Shown here piece by piece: positions 1-8,752 of a stretch of 64,000 bases of DNA. The stretch's first letter is position 1. Each line of letters opens with the position of its first letter. Position numbers and translations under genes: made by a program. Origin of the DNA: Flavobacterium psychrophilum (GTDB taxonomy: Bacteria; Bacteroidota; Bacteroidia; Flavobacteriales; Flavobacteriaceae); assembly GCA_945872245.1 (NCBI GenBank), contig CAMBZB010000002.1:54091-118090 (forward strand), given 5' to 3'. A model generated the notes under the pieces. The model worked only from the letters and a program-made list of their open reading frames with translations. It did not search any database and was not told the DNA's origin.

Positions 1-95
1 ATTCCAGTATCGAAACGATTCCCGATGTTGGTCATTGGCTTCACGCCGAAAATCCGGAGATGTTTTACGAAAAAGCCAATTCCTTTTTAAAATAA
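1..95 (+). CDS. alpha/beta hydrolase, C-terminal fragment (cut by window edge)
   Basis: Only the last 30 codons are in the window, reading from base 3 to the TAA at 93-95. The peptide contains IPDVGHWLHAENPEMFYEKA followed by NSFLK. The segment GHWLHAENPE is the usual place of the catalytic histidine (GHxxxxExP) in alpha/beta-fold hydrolases, and a short amphipathic helix then ends the protein, as is typical of the family. The substrate cannot be told. The gene is followed at once by a strong inverted repeat that looks like its terminator. The family call rests on this one motif. Confidence 0.7.
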   Translation, partial: SSIETIPDVGHWLHAENPEMFYEKANSFLK

Positions 96-104
96 GAGCA
101 TAAA

Positions 105-136
105 AAAACCTTTTCCGTTCAAACAGAAAAGGTTTT
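105..136. terminator. bidirectional rho-independent terminator
   Basis: Perfect 11-bp inverted repeat: AAAACCTTTTC at 105-115 and GAAAAGGTTTT at 126-136, with a 10-base loop. It sits between two convergent genes, the hydrolase ending at 95 and the minus-strand gene ending at 157. A-runs and T-runs flank the stem on both sides, so it can serve both directions. Confidence 0.75.
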
Positions 137-156
137 GGGTTTTAAACAACTAAAAT

Positions 157-1482
157 TTAGTTTTTCATAATCGTTAACGTTTCATTTTTTCCGGTATCGG
201 AAGTGACTTTTAGAATGTAAGCTCCAGTCTGAAGCGATTTTAAATCTAAGGCAATGAGGTCTATAGTTGGAAATTTGGATGAAAATACTTGTCTTCCCAA
301 CAAATCAAAAACGGATGCTTCTTTAATTGGGGATGTTTTTGAATCCAGATTCAATAATCCATTAGTTGGATTTGGATAAACAGAGATTTGTTTTTTTAAA
401 TCAAAGCGAGTCGTTTTTAATGGGATTCCAACAAATTTTGAAATTCCTCCAACAGTTGAGGATGTATTTGAGCCAGCTGAAAAACCAAAACTATCATTCA
501 AAAAAGCTAATTCCCCATGGAATCCATTGTCCATAGTAATCCAAGTTAATCCGTCATTTAAACTAAAAGATGAACCTATTGGATTGGCATAGGAACTAGA
601 AATTACTTTTGATGTCCCTGGTATATAGGCAATATTAGTGTTGTAAAGATTTCCGGTTTTTGAGACTTGGGTCCAGGTTGCACCACCATCAGTAGTGTTA
701 TATAGTCTAACAGGGTCATAAGTCATCAAAAGCCCTTTGTTTGAATCCGAAAAAGTAAAACGGTCAAGTCCAAAATCTATGCTAGGTGAAGGTACAGAGT
801 TAACGGTCCAAGTTAATCCTTTATCTATAGATTTGAAAATCCGACCTCTGTCAGTTCCGAACCAAATGGTATTTCCTGAAACGCAATAACGACTAAAATA
901 GCCATATTCTCCTGCTGAATCTGGATCTGGAATATTTGTGCCATTAACTTTATTCCAATTTGTTCCGCCGTCGGTTGTGGTGTAAATTTCGAATTCTCCT
1001 CCTTCGGGATCACCTTGTGCAATACCATTATTGGCATCCCAAAAATATACAAAATTCGGGTACGAATCTGCAGAACTGAATAAAGCGGATACTTGTTTTG
1101 TCCAATTTACACCCCCGTCAGTTGTTTTCCAAATCCCCCCAGTGTTAGTATAGCCAGGAAATATAGAAACCCAAGCTGTTGATGCGGAAACGGCTGAAAT
1201 GGATGACGATCCCATATCGGTAGAGTCTGGTCCCAAATCAATTGTTCCCGGAGTCCATGTGTTTCCGCCATCAATGCTTCGTGTAAATTCTTTAATAGTA
1301 TAATTGGGATCTAATGGAATAGTAATTCCATATGCATTAGCCCATATTACATTTGAATCTACTATTGAAATGCTATTTAGACTTGTAGCTGATTCGTTAA
1401 ATCCGGTTGCTTTTTCAGACCAAAATTGTGCGTTTGTTTCAATCGAACTAATTAATAAAATAAAAAATAGTATTTTTTTCAT
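157..1482 (-). CDS. secreted BNR/YCF48-like beta-propeller protein with T9SS type A sorting domain
   Basis: 441 residues. Residues 1-18 form a signal peptide ending before QFWSEKA. The body carries repeated short motifs of the type T-x-DGGxxWT (SIDGGNTWTP, KTTDGGVNWTK, TTTDGGTNWNK, NTTDGGATWTQ, SLNDGLTWIT), which mark sialidase/photosynthesis-assembly-type propeller blades. From about residue 366 the C-terminus reads ISVYPNPTNG, then VFDLLGRQV and GAYILKV, the Por-type type A sorting signature, so the protein should be exported by Sec, then T9SS, and anchored or released at the surface. There is no catalytic motif to suggest an enzyme; the role is unknown, perhaps binding or adhesion. Monocistronic, convergent with the preceding hydrolase. 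Confidence 0.85.
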   Translation of the reverse strand: MKKILFFILLISSIETNAQFWSEKATGFNESATSLNSISIVDSNVIWANAYGITIPLDPNYTIKEFTRSIDGGNTWTPGTIDLGPDSTDMGSSSISAVSASTAWVSIFPGYTNTGGIWKTTDGGVNWTKQVSALFSSADSYPNFVYFWDANNGIAQGDPEGGEFEIYTTTDGGTNWNKVNGTNIPDPDSAGEYGYFSRYCVSGNTIWFGTDRGRIFKSIDKGLTWTVNSVPSPSIDFGLDRFTFSDSNKGLLMTYDPVRLYNTTDGGATWTQVSKTGNLYNTNIAYIPGTSKVISSSYANPIGSSFSLNDGLTWITMDNGFHGELAFLNDSFGFSAGSNTSSTVGGISKFVGIPLKTTRFDLKKQISVYPNPTNGLLNLDSKTSPIKEASVFDLLGRQVFSSKFPTIDLIALDLKSLQTGAYILKVTSDTGKNETLTIMKN

Positions 1483-1569
1483 GAATTATTGTTTCAAGTT
1501 AATAATCACGAAGGTAAAGAAAAAACATTCATTGTAAGAATAATTATTTTACTTTTGAAATAAAAACAG

Positions 1570-1914
1570 ATGAAACTACTTTTTAGAATTCTTATTACAT
1601 CAGCCTTAGTTTTGCTTATTGCCCATTTTATGAAAGGTGTTCATATAGTAGGATTCATAACTGCTTTGTATGTTGCAATTGTTCTTGGATTGCTTAATAT
1701 CTTTATAAAGCCAATCTTTGTGTTATTTACTTTGCCATTTACGATTATTACGTTAGGCTTGTTTTTGTTGGCCATTAATGCAATAATTATTCTATTGTGT
1801 GCCAATATAGTGGGCGGCTTTAGTGTAGATTCCTTTTGGACTGCCTTAATTTTTAGCATAATTCTTTCTGTCTGCCAATCTATTATGTATAGAATTTTAG
1901 GAGAAGATAAATAA
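1570..1914 (+). CDS. YvlD/phage-holin-4-type small membrane protein
   Basis: 114 residues, almost entirely hydrophobic, with about four predicted membrane helices (roughly 5-25, 29-50, 54-80 and 88-108). The sequence matches the DUF/PF04020 family (YvlD-like, named phage holin family 4), including the NIFIKPIFVLFTLPFTIITLG core. Despite the family name these proteins are common chromosomal inner-membrane proteins in Bacteroidota and Firmicutes and do not imply a prophage. No phage genes are nearby. Function unknown. It lies upstream of tig but is separated from it by a promoter and hairpin. Confidence 0.75.
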   Translation: MKLLFRILITSALVLLIAHFMKGVHIVGFITALYVAIVLGLLNIFIKPIFVLFTLPFTIITLGLFLLAINAIIILLCANIVGGFSVDSFWTALIFSIILSVCQSIMYRILGEDK

Positions 1915-1967
1915 AAAAGGCTTCAAATCAATCCCAAATAACGGACTAAAATTCAGTAGATTTAAAC

Positions 1968-2006
1968 TTGGTTGGGTTGCAAAATTTTTATAATTTTGCA
2001 ACCCAA
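1968..2006 (+). promoter_or_regulatory. tig promoter embedded in a 15-bp perfect inverted repeat
   Basis: A -33 TTG at 1968-1970 and a -7 box TAATTTTG at 1991-1998 are separated by 20 bases, matching the Bacteroidota sigma-A promoter. The same stretch is a perfect hairpin: TTGGGTTGCAAAATT at 1972-1986 and its complement at 1992-2006, loop of 5. The right arm therefore contains the -7 box. It could be an operator, or a terminator of the upstream gene reused as a promoter. Confidence 0.6.
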
Positions 2007-2032
2007 TTTTATTATATAAATTAACGAAGAAG

Positions 2033-3358
2033 ATGGATATTAAAAGAGTAGCATTAGATGCAGTAAACGAGACAATTGTAATGACAGTAGTTCACATGGA
2101 TTACAAAGGTCAAGTAGCAAAAAGAATAAATGAAAAAATGCCTTTGGCAACCGTTAAAGGTTTTAGAAAAGGGGCTGTGCCAAAAGACCTTGTTGAAAAA
2201 CAATATGGTAAGGCAATCAAACAAGAAGAAGTTCAAAAAGTGGTTGATTTGGCTTTAGAGCGTTTTGTGCAATCCGAAAGATTAAACCTTCTTGGAACTC
2301 CTCTAGCCAAAGTAAACGAAAACTTTTCTTGGGAGGCCGAAGAATTGGTTTTTGAATATGAAATCGGTTTGGTTCCAACTTTCGAAATCGACCTTGATGC
2401 TAAAAATGACATTATTAAATATGTAGTTTCTGCGGACGATAAATTAATTGAAGGTCAAGTAACACGTATCCAAAAGCAATTTGGTACTCCAATTTCTCAA
2501 GAAGCGGTGGAGGCAGAATCTGATATTACAGGAACTTTCTCAAATGAAGCCGAAGGAATCAACAATACCTCCACAATTGCTTTGTCTCTTTTTAAAGATA
2601 AAGCTACGGCGGATAAATTCATCGGTAAAAAAGTGGGTGATGTAGTTACCGTAAATACAAAAGGATTATTCGAAGACGATCATCAATTGATGGATTATTT
2701 GAAGGTAGGTCACGATAATGTTCACGGGTTGGAAATTGACGTTAACTTTACAATTGAAGCTATCAATAGAGCAGAATTAGCAGAATTAAACCAAGAATTG
2801 TTTGACAAACTTTTTGGAGCAGGAACTGTTGCTTCTCTTGATGAGTTGAAAGCTAAAATCAAGGAAGATGCTGAAAGTCAATTCGCTCAACAAGCAGACC
2901 AAAAATTATTGGGAGATGTAACCGAGTTTTTAATCGAGAATACAAAATTTGATTTGCCAGTTGAATTCCTAAAAAAATGGTTGCAAACTGTTGGAGAGAA
3001 AAAATTATCTCCAACCGAGGCAGAAGTAGAATATGCTCGTTCTGAAAAAGGATTGCGTTTTCAATTAATCGAAGGAAAAGCATTGTCTCAAAATGATATT
3101 AAAATCACTTTCGAAGATTTGAAATCATTTACCACAAAAAATATTCGTCAGCAAATGGCTCAATTCGGGCAAACCAATCCTACCGATGAGGAAGTTCAAG
3201 GAATTGTGGCAAGAGTTTTGGCAAACCAAGATGAAGTAAAAAGACTTTCAGACCAAGTAGTCGCTGATAAATTGTTGGAATTGTTCAAGGAAAAAGCAAA
3301 TCCAACAACTAAAGAAGTTACCTATGATCAATTTATTGCAGCCTCATACGGAGAATAA
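2033..3358 (+). CDS. tig: trigger factor, ribosome-associated chaperone
   Basis: 441 residues, a typical length for Bacteroidota trigger factor. The N-terminal ribosome-binding domain has the signature GFRKGAVP at residues 43-50, which docks on ribosomal protein L23. The middle region (about 150-250) corresponds to the FKBP-like domain, though weakly conserved (DxVTVNTKGLFEDDHQLMDYLKVG), and the C-terminal part is the long helical chaperone arm. It binds nascent chains in the cytoplasm and shields them during folding. It precedes clpP and clpX, the classic tig-clpP-clpX order, but has its own terminator, so the three genes are adjacent rather than clearly one transcript. Confidence 0.95.
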   Translation: MDIKRVALDAVNETIVMTVVHMDYKGQVAKRINEKMPLATVKGFRKGAVPKDLVEKQYGKAIKQEEVQKVVDLALERFVQSERLNLLGTPLAKVNENFSWEAEELVFEYEIGLVPTFEIDLDAKNDIIKYVVSADDKLIEGQVTRIQKQFGTPISQEAVEAESDITGTFSNEAEGINNTSTIALSLFKDKATADKFIGKKVGDVVTVNTKGLFEDDHQLMDYLKVGHDNVHGLEIDVNFTIEAINRAELAELNQELFDKLFGAGTVASLDELKAKIKEDAESQFAQQADQKLLGDVTEFLIENTKFDLPVEFLKKWLQTVGEKKLSPTEAEVEYARSEKGLRFQLIEGKALSQNDIKITFEDLKSFTTKNIRQQMAQFGQTNPTDEEVQGIVARVLANQDEVKRLSDQVVADKLLELFKEKANPTTKEVTYDQFIAASYGE

Positions 3359-3380
3359 TTTCTAAAAAATAAGTATATTT

Positions 3381-3418
3381 GAGCGTCAAAAGAATATTTT
3401 TTTTGACGCTCTTTTTTT
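3381..3418 (+). terminator. rho-independent terminator after tig
   Basis: GAGCGTCAAAA at 3381-3391 pairs perfectly with TTTTGACGCTC at 3401-3411, followed by a run of seven T. It lies 22 bases after the tig stop codon. Confidence 0.85.
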
Positions 3419-3556
3419 AAAGCTGTAGGTTTAAAGTATATTACTCGAAACCTAAAAGATTTAGAATTAAGACATGTTGACATCATTTGTAAAGAGGTAT
3501 AACCTTTGATAAAATGAAATAACAGTATATTAACGTAAAACTTAGAACAAATAAAG

Positions 3557-4228
3557 ATGAACTACGGCGTAGAATTTAAAAAATTTGCTACAAAACACCA
3601 AGGTGTAAATGCAATGTATTATGACAAAATCGTAAGCGCCATGACGCCTACGAACATGACCCCTTATATTATTGAAGAACGCCAATTGAACATTTCTCAA
3701 TTAGACGTTTTTTCGAGATTGATGATGGATCGTATTATTTTCTTGGGAACAGGAATTGACGACCAAATCGCCAACATCGTTCAAGCACAATTATTGTTTC
3801 TTGAAAGTGCCGATGCCTCAAAAGACATTCAAATTTACTTGAATTCTCCTGGAGGAAGCGTTTATGCAGGATTGGGAATTTATGATACGATGCAATACAT
3901 CAAACCTGACGTAGCTACAATTTGTACCGGAATGGCCGCTTCAATGGGAGCTGTTCTTTTGTGTGCTGGAGCTCCGGGAAAACGTTCGGCTTTACCACAT
4001 TCAAGAGTAATGATTCATCAGCCATCAGGCGGAGCACAAGGTGTTGCAACAGATATGGAAATCAACCTTCGCGAAATGTTGAAACTAAAAGACGAATTGT
4101 ACAAAATCATTTCGCATCATTCAGGACAAACATTTGAAAAAGTGCACGCTGACAGCGAACGCGATTATTGGATGATTGCCGATGAGGCAAAAACATACGG
4201 AATGATTGATGAAGTGTTGAGAAGATAA
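3557..4228 (+). CDS. clpP: ATP-dependent Clp protease proteolytic subunit
   Basis: 223 residues. The serine protease triad is visible: Ser129 in GMAASMGAVLL, His154 in RVMIHQPSGG and Asp203 in SERDYW. The oxyanion-loop region SPGGSVYAG (98-106) is intact. The N-terminal extension of about 30 residues before MTPTNMTPYIIEE is usual in Flavobacteriia and is probably processed. ClpP forms the tetradecameric barrel that degrades substrates fed by ClpX, encoded 88 bases downstream. A TTGACA at 3477-3482 and TAACCTTTG at 3500-3508 upstream may be the promoter, but the second box is one base off the consensus. Confidence 0.95.
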   Translation: MNYGVEFKKFATKHQGVNAMYYDKIVSAMTPTNMTPYIIEERQLNISQLDVFSRLMMDRIIFLGTGIDDQIANIVQAQLLFLESADASKDIQIYLNSPGGSVYAGLGIYDTMQYIKPDVATICTGMAASMGAVLLCAGAPGKRSALPHSRVMIHQPSGGAQGVATDMEINLREMLKLKDELYKIISHHSGQTFEKVHADSERDYWMIADEAKTYGMIDEVLRR

Positions 4229-4249
4229 TAAAATAGTTACAAGTTTAAG

Positions 4250-4290
4250 GTTTAAAGTTTAAAGTTGCTCAGTAACTTTAAACTTTAAAC
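4250..4290. repeat. 17-bp perfect inverted repeat between clpP and clpX
   Basis: GTTTAAAGTTTAAAGTT at 4250-4266 and its exact complement at 4274-4290, with loop GCTCAGT. Allowing one G-U pair it extends to 20 bp (4247-4293). The arms are built of the heptamer TTTAAAG repeated, and a further AACTTTAAAC follows at 4297-4306. It lies 22 bases after the clpP stop and 27 bases before clpX. It could attenuate or separate the two messages. The lack of a following T-run on the plus strand makes a simple terminator less likely. Confidence 0.65.
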
Positions 4291-4316
4291 TTTTTGAACT
4301 TTAAACAAAATAAAGA

Positions 4317-5549
4317 ATGGCAAAACCAAAATTAGAATGTTCATTCTGTGGAAGAAAAAAACCGGAAACCAATTTATTGATTGCCGGAATCGATGCACAC
4401 ATTTGTGATAAATGTATCGAACAAGCCCACGGAATTGTATTAGAAGAATTAAAATCAAGCGGCAAGGCCAACTTGCCCGTAGATTTGGTTTTGAAGAAAC
4501 CAAAAGAAATTCGGGCTTTCTTGGATCAATATGTTATTGGTCAGGACCAAACCAAAAAAGTGATGGCCGTTGCCGTTTACAATCACTACAAACGTTTAAT
4601 GCAACAAGAATTGAACGACGAGGTAGAAATTGAAAAAAGCAATATTATTATGGTGGGTCAAACCGGAACCGGAAAAACCTTGGTTGCCAAAACCATTGCA
4701 AAAATGCTCGACGTTCCTTTGGCAATCGTTGATGCAACAGTTTTGACAGAAGCAGGTTATGTGGGAGAAGATGTCGAAAGTATTTTGACACGTCTTTTGC
4801 AAGCCGCCGATTATGACGTTGCCAAAGCGGAGCGCGGAATTGTTTTTATTGATGAAATTGATAAAATTGCCCGTAAAAGTGACAATCCCTCCATTACTCG
4901 TGATGTTTCTGGCGAAGGCGTTCAGCAGGCATTATTGAAATTATTGGAAGGAACTGTGGTAAATGTTCCACCAAAAGGAGGTAGAAAACACCCAGACCAG
5001 AAATTTGTTGAGGTAAATACGCAAAATATTTTGTTTATTGCCGGTGGTGCTTTCGATGGTGTGGAACGAATCATCTCCAAACGATTGAATCGCCAAGCTG
5101 TTGGTTACAGTACATCTAAAAATGTGGACAACATAGACAAAGACAATTTATTGCAATACATTATCCCAAAAGACATCAAAGATTTTGGATTAATTCCTGA
5201 AATCATTGGTCGTTTACCCGTATTGACGCACATGGATCCATTGGACAGAGAAACTTTGAGGGCGATTTTGACACAGCCTAAAAATGCCTTAATCAAACAA
5301 TACCAAAAATTGTTTTTGATGGACGAAGTAGAATTCAATATTACGGATGATGCCTTGGATTTTATTGTCGAAAAAGCCTTGGAATACAAACTTGGAGCTC
5401 GTGGATTGCGTTCATTATGCGAAGCCATCTTGACCGATGCCATGTATGAATTGCCAAGTTCAGATGATAAAATATTGGAAATCGACGTGGATTATGCTAA
5501 AGAAACCTTGAATAGAAATTTATTGAAACGATTGGAAATCGCTTCTTGA
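4317..5549 (+). CDS. clpX: ATP-dependent Clp protease ATP-binding subunit ClpX
   Basis: 410 residues. The N-terminal C4 zinc finger has Cys8, Cys11, Cys30 and Cys33. Walker A is GQTGTGKT (114-121), the pore loop is GYVG (147-150), Walker B is GIVFIDEID (174-182) and the RKH pore loop is at 223-225. It unfolds tagged or damaged proteins and passes them to ClpP. The ClpP-docking loop, IGF in Escherichia coli, reads VGY at 262-264 here, which I believe is the usual form in this phylum. The gene is downstream of clpP with a large hairpin between them and ends at a strong terminator. Confidence 0.96.
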   Translation: MAKPKLECSFCGRKKPETNLLIAGIDAHICDKCIEQAHGIVLEELKSSGKANLPVDLVLKKPKEIRAFLDQYVIGQDQTKKVMAVAVYNHYKRLMQQELNDEVEIEKSNIIMVGQTGTGKTLVAKTIAKMLDVPLAIVDATVLTEAGYVGEDVESILTRLLQAADYDVAKAERGIVFIDEIDKIARKSDNPSITRDVSGEGVQQALLKLLEGTVVNVPPKGGRKHPDQKFVEVNTQNILFIAGGAFDGVERIISKRLNRQAVGYSTSKNVDNIDKDNLLQYIIPKDIKDFGLIPEIIGRLPVLTHMDPLDRETLRAILTQPKNALIKQYQKLFLMDEVEFNITDDALDFIVEKALEYKLGARGLRSLCEAILTDAMYELPSSDDKILEIDVDYAKETLNRNLLKRLEIAS

Positions 5550-5570
5550 TTTTTTTATTTATAGAATTTC

Positions 5571-5604
5571 AAACCCGACAGGTTTTTAAAAATCTGTCGG
5601 GTTT
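5571..5604 (+). terminator. rho-independent terminator after clpX
   Basis: AAACCCGACAG at 5571-5581 pairs with CTGTCGGGTTT at 5594-5604 and is followed by CTTTATT. It starts 21 bases after the clpX stop codon. Confidence 0.85.
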
Positions 5605-5704
5605 CTTTATTAAATAATAGAAAGATGTTTATTTGAAAAAACAAGGGATATTCTTTTTTATAAGCTATAGATTGTCGATTTTTGTCCATTGTAAATCAAT
5701 ATAA

Positions 5705-6940
5705 ATGAAAACAGAAGATAAAGAGATTATTTTGTTAAAAGTTTCTGGTCAGGATAAGCCAGGGGTAACGGCTGGCTTAACATCGATATTAGCGACTTAT
5801 GACGCCACTATTTTGGATATTGGTCAGGCCGATATTCATGACACCTTATCTTTGGGTATTTTATTTGAAATAAAAACAGGATCTAGTTCAGGGCCTGTTT
5901 TGAAAGATTTATTGTTCAAAGCCTATGAGTTGGGAATCAAGGTTAACTTTATTCCAATTACTATTCCAGATTATGAAAGTTGGGTAAAAGCACAAAGCAA
6001 GCAACGCTATATTATCAATGTTTTGGGCGAAACCTTGACCGCTGCACAATTGGCAGCTGTGACCAAAATAATGTCGGACCAAAATTTGAATATTGACTCT
6101 ATCATACGATTAACCGGAAGAACTTCAGTCGTCGAAAAAGAAGAATACCCTCGTTCTTGCGTACAATTATCCGTGACGGGTACTATTGTAGATAAAACGG
6201 TGATGACATCAAGTTTTATGGAAATTTCAGGAAATTTAGATGTGGACATCTCTTTTCAAGAAGATAACATGTACAGAAGAAACAGGCGTTTGGTGTGTTT
6301 TGATATGGATTCTACCTTAATTCAAACCGAAGTAATCGATGAATTGGCAGAACTCGCTGGAGTAGGGGAGCAAGTCAGAGCCATTACAGAATCGGCGATG
6401 AATGGCGAAATCGATTTTAGCGAAAGCTTCAAAAAGCGAATGGCTTTGTTGGAAGGCTTGAGCGAAGACGTTCTGCATAATGTTGCTATAAACCTTCCCA
6501 TAACAAAAGGGGCGCATCGCTTGATGAAGGCTTTAAAATACTACGGCTATAAAACGGCTATTTTATCTGGAGGCTTTACCTATTTTGGGGATTATTTACA
6601 GAAGGAATTGGGAATTGATTATGTTTACGCCAATGAATTGGAAATTAAGGACGGGAAATTGACGGGAAATTATATTGGAGAAATTGTTGACGGTGCCAAG
6701 AAAGCCGAATATCTAAAAGCTATTGCCGAAAAGGAAGGCATTCACATCAATCAGACTATTGCTGTAGGTGATGGGGCTAATGATTTGCCGATGCTGAATT
6801 TGGCAGGTTTAGGTATTGCTTTTCATGCCAAACCGAAAGTAAAAGAAAACGCTGCTACCTCCATTTCCAGTCTAGGTCTTGATGGTATTTTATACTTATT
6901 AGGGTATCACGATAGGCATATCGATATGATGCAGGAGTAG
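5705..6940 (+). CDS. serB: phosphoserine phosphatase with N-terminal ACT domains
   Basis: 411 residues. The first 180 or so residues form two ACT-like domains (LLKVSGQDKPGVTAGLTSIL at the start, and RYIINVLGE at about 101). The C-terminal HAD phosphatase starts with FDMDSTL, nucleophile Asp200 and acid Asp202, then has SGGFTYFG, the motif III lysine in GAKKAEYL and VGDGANDLPML for magnesium. It dephosphorylates O-phosphoserine in the last step of serine synthesis. The ACT domains suggest allosteric control by serine or a related amino acid. The gene stands alone between the clpX terminator and a convergent GH3 gene. Confidence 0.93.
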   Translation: MKTEDKEIILLKVSGQDKPGVTAGLTSILATYDATILDIGQADIHDTLSLGILFEIKTGSSSGPVLKDLLFKAYELGIKVNFIPITIPDYESWVKAQSKQRYIINVLGETLTAAQLAAVTKIMSDQNLNIDSIIRLTGRTSVVEKEEYPRSCVQLSVTGTIVDKTVMTSSFMEISGNLDVDISFQEDNMYRRNRRLVCFDMDSTLIQTEVIDELAELAGVGEQVRAITESAMNGEIDFSESFKKRMALLEGLSEDVLHNVAINLPITKGAHRLMKALKYYGYKTAILSGGFTYFGDYLQKELGIDYVYANELEIKDGKLTGNYIGEIVDGAKKAEYLKAIAEKEGIHINQTIAVGDGANDLPMLNLAGLGIAFHAKPKVKENAATSISSLGLDGILYLLGYHDRHIDMMQE

Positions 6941-6986
6941 AGATAAACTATACCTAAATAATATAAGGCTCTAGTTTGAATAAAAA

Positions 6987-8543
6987 CTAGGTGCTTTTTG
7001 TTATATCTGATTCGATTTTATTGATGTACTGTAACTGTATTTTTTTCAATTGCTCCAGATACTCTCTTTCGTTCGACAATCTCGGGATTTTATGTTGCCC
7101 ACCCAATTTGTTTTTTTCTCTCAGCCAATCGTAAAACAACTTGGGTCTAGCAATATTTATGATTAATGGATTCAAGGTCATGTTGTTATGGCGTTTTGCT
7201 TCGTAATCGGAATTTAAGCATTGCAACGTTTCGTCCAATACTTTTTTGAAAAAAGCCATGTCAGCGGGGTTTTTCCTAAACTCTATCATCCATTCGTGGG
7301 CTCCTTTTTCTTTGTCTTTCATAAAAACGGGAGCCACAGTGTAATCTACTATTTCGGTTCCGGTAATTTGACAGGCTTTGGCAATGGCTTGATCAGTATT
7401 TTCGACCATTAGTTCTTCGCCAAAAACATTGATATGATGTTTCGTTCTTCCTGTCACCCGAATTCGGTAGGGGTTTAAGGAAGTAAAACGGACCGTGTCG
7501 CCTATCAAGTACCGCCATAATCCGGAATTCGTGGTGATGACAATGGCGTAATTTTTGAAAAGTTCTACCTCTGCCAAACGGATGATTTTTTGGTTTGGAG
7601 TTCCAAAAGTATCCATTGGAATGAACTCATAGAAAATCCCATAGTCGAGCATTAGCAATAAATCACTGGAATCATTCAAATCCTGAATGGCAAAAAAGCC
7701 TTCGGAAGCATTATATATTTCGTAATATTTGAAATCTGTTTTCGGCAGCATTTTTTTGTATTGTTCGCGATAAGGTTCAAAACTCACTCCACCATGGAAA
7801 TATACCTCCAGATTTGGCCATAGTTCCTGCAAATTTGCTTTGCCGGTTTCCGTAAGTAATTGGTTCATCAAAACCAGCATCCACGAAGGAACTCCGGCAA
7901 AACTAGTCACATTTTCGTTTTTGACCTCATTGATTATCGCAGGAATTTTCATTTCCCAATCACTCATCAACGAGATTTTGTGGTTGGGAGTGCTGCTGTA
8001 TTCTGCCCAAATGGGCATGTTTTCGATTAAAATAGCGGACAAATCTCCAAAAAAAGTATGGTTGTCTTCATATATTTGGGAACTACCGCCAAGGCGAAGA
8101 CTTTTACCCAAAAACAGTTCGGAGTCTTCGTTGTTGTTCAAATACAAACATAACAAATCTTTACTCCCTTTGTAGTGACAATCTTCCAGAGCTTCATTGC
8201 TTACGGGGATAAATTTACTTTTGGCATTGGTCGTTCCGCTTGATTTGGCAAACCATTTTATGGGAGTTTCCCAAAACACATTTTGTTCTCCTTGGCGAGT
8301 GCGTTCTATCAAAGGCTGTAATTCTTCATAAGTAGCAACAGGAACTCTTTCTGCAAAAGTGGTGTAGGAATGAATCGAAGCATAGTCATATTGGTGGCCT
8401 ATAACCGTATTTTCCGAAGCCCGAATCAAGTTCATCAGCAATTCTTCCTGAACTTCATTGGGATACTTTAGGAAAAGTTCCATCTGATGAATCCGTTGCT
8501 TTAATACCCAAGAGGCAAATGAATTGATTATAGGTAGCGGCAT
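6987..8543 (-). CDS. GH3-family acyl-adenylate/amido synthetase-like protein
   Basis: 518 residues, the full length of the GH3 auxin-responsive-promoter family (PF03321). Visible motifs include the ATP-binding FAKSSGTTNAKSKFIPVS, the YEIYNASEGFFAIQ segment and the WRYLIGDTVRF motif typical of GH3. Plant members join amino acids to jasmonate or auxin through an acyl-adenylate. Bacterial members are common in Bacteroidota but their substrates are not established, so only adenylate-forming chemistry is inferred. It is monocistronic and divergent from the DUF2797 gene; a CAAAAATA (TATTTTTG on the minus strand) at 8616-8623 is a candidate -7 box. Confidence 0.85.
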   Translation of the reverse strand: MPLPIINSFASWVLKQRIHQMELFLKYPNEVQEELLMNLIRASENTVIGHQYDYASIHSYTTFAERVPVATYEELQPLIERTRQGEQNVFWETPIKWFAKSSGTTNAKSKFIPVSNEALEDCHYKGSKDLLCLYLNNNEDSELFLGKSLRLGGSSQIYEDNHTFFGDLSAILIENMPIWAEYSSTPNHKISLMSDWEMKIPAIINEVKNENVTSFAGVPSWMLVLMNQLLTETGKANLQELWPNLEVYFHGGVSFEPYREQYKKMLPKTDFKYYEIYNASEGFFAIQDLNDSSDLLLMLDYGIFYEFIPMDTFGTPNQKIIRLAEVELFKNYAIVITTNSGLWRYLIGDTVRFTSLNPYRIRVTGRTKHHINVFGEELMVENTDQAIAKACQITGTEIVDYTVAPVFMKDKEKGAHEWMIEFRKNPADMAFFKKVLDETLQCLNSDYEAKRHNNMTLNPLIINIARPKLFYDWLREKNKLGGQHKIPRLSNEREYLEQLKKIQLQYINKIESDITKST

Positions 8544-8576
8544 AGATATTTTGATTTTAGAGTGCTGATTTTAGAT

Positions 8577-8606
8577 TTGAATATCGATTTACAAATACTA
8601 ACTTTG
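8577..8606 (+). promoter_or_regulatory. promoter upstream of DUF2797 gene
   Basis: TTG at 8577-8579 and TAACTTTG at 8599-8606 with 19 bases between them. The predicted leader of about 140 bases contains the 18-bp tandem repeat described separately. Confidence 0.55.
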
Positions 8607-8711
8607 CATTCGTATCAAAAATAGTGTTTTTTTATAAAAATAAATAAATTTATACAAAGATTCTGGCGTAGATGTGGTTGCTAATAAATAGAAATCTAAA
8701 ATGGCACTTCA

Positions 8712-8750
8712 AATCTACAATCAGAAATCGTTAATCTACAATCAGAAATC
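8712..8750. repeat. two-copy 18-bp tandem direct repeat
   Basis: AATCTACAATCAGAAATC occurs at 8712-8729 and again, identically, at 8733-8750 (period 21). It ends two bases before the start codon of the downstream gene at 8753. Related wording (GATTTTAGATT, GAAATCTAAAAT) occurs just upstream, so this is a small low-complexity repeat island. Confidence 0.8.
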
Positions 8751-8752
8751 AA

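Noticed and set aside
1570-1914. Phage holin family name suggesting a prophage
   Set aside because: The family is widespread as a chromosomal membrane protein, and no integrase, capsid, tail or lysis genes are nearby.
3477-3508. Classical TTGACA promoter before clpP
   Set aside because: TTGACA is present, but Bacteroidota sigma-A uses TTG and TAnnTTTG; the match here is imperfect, so I mention it only in the clpP entry.
5105-5443. 112-codon open frame antisense to clpX
   Set aside because: Shadow of the clpX coding sequence; no promoter or family resemblance.
8712-8750. CRISPR-like direct repeat
   Set aside because: Only two copies, three-base spacer, no cas genes.
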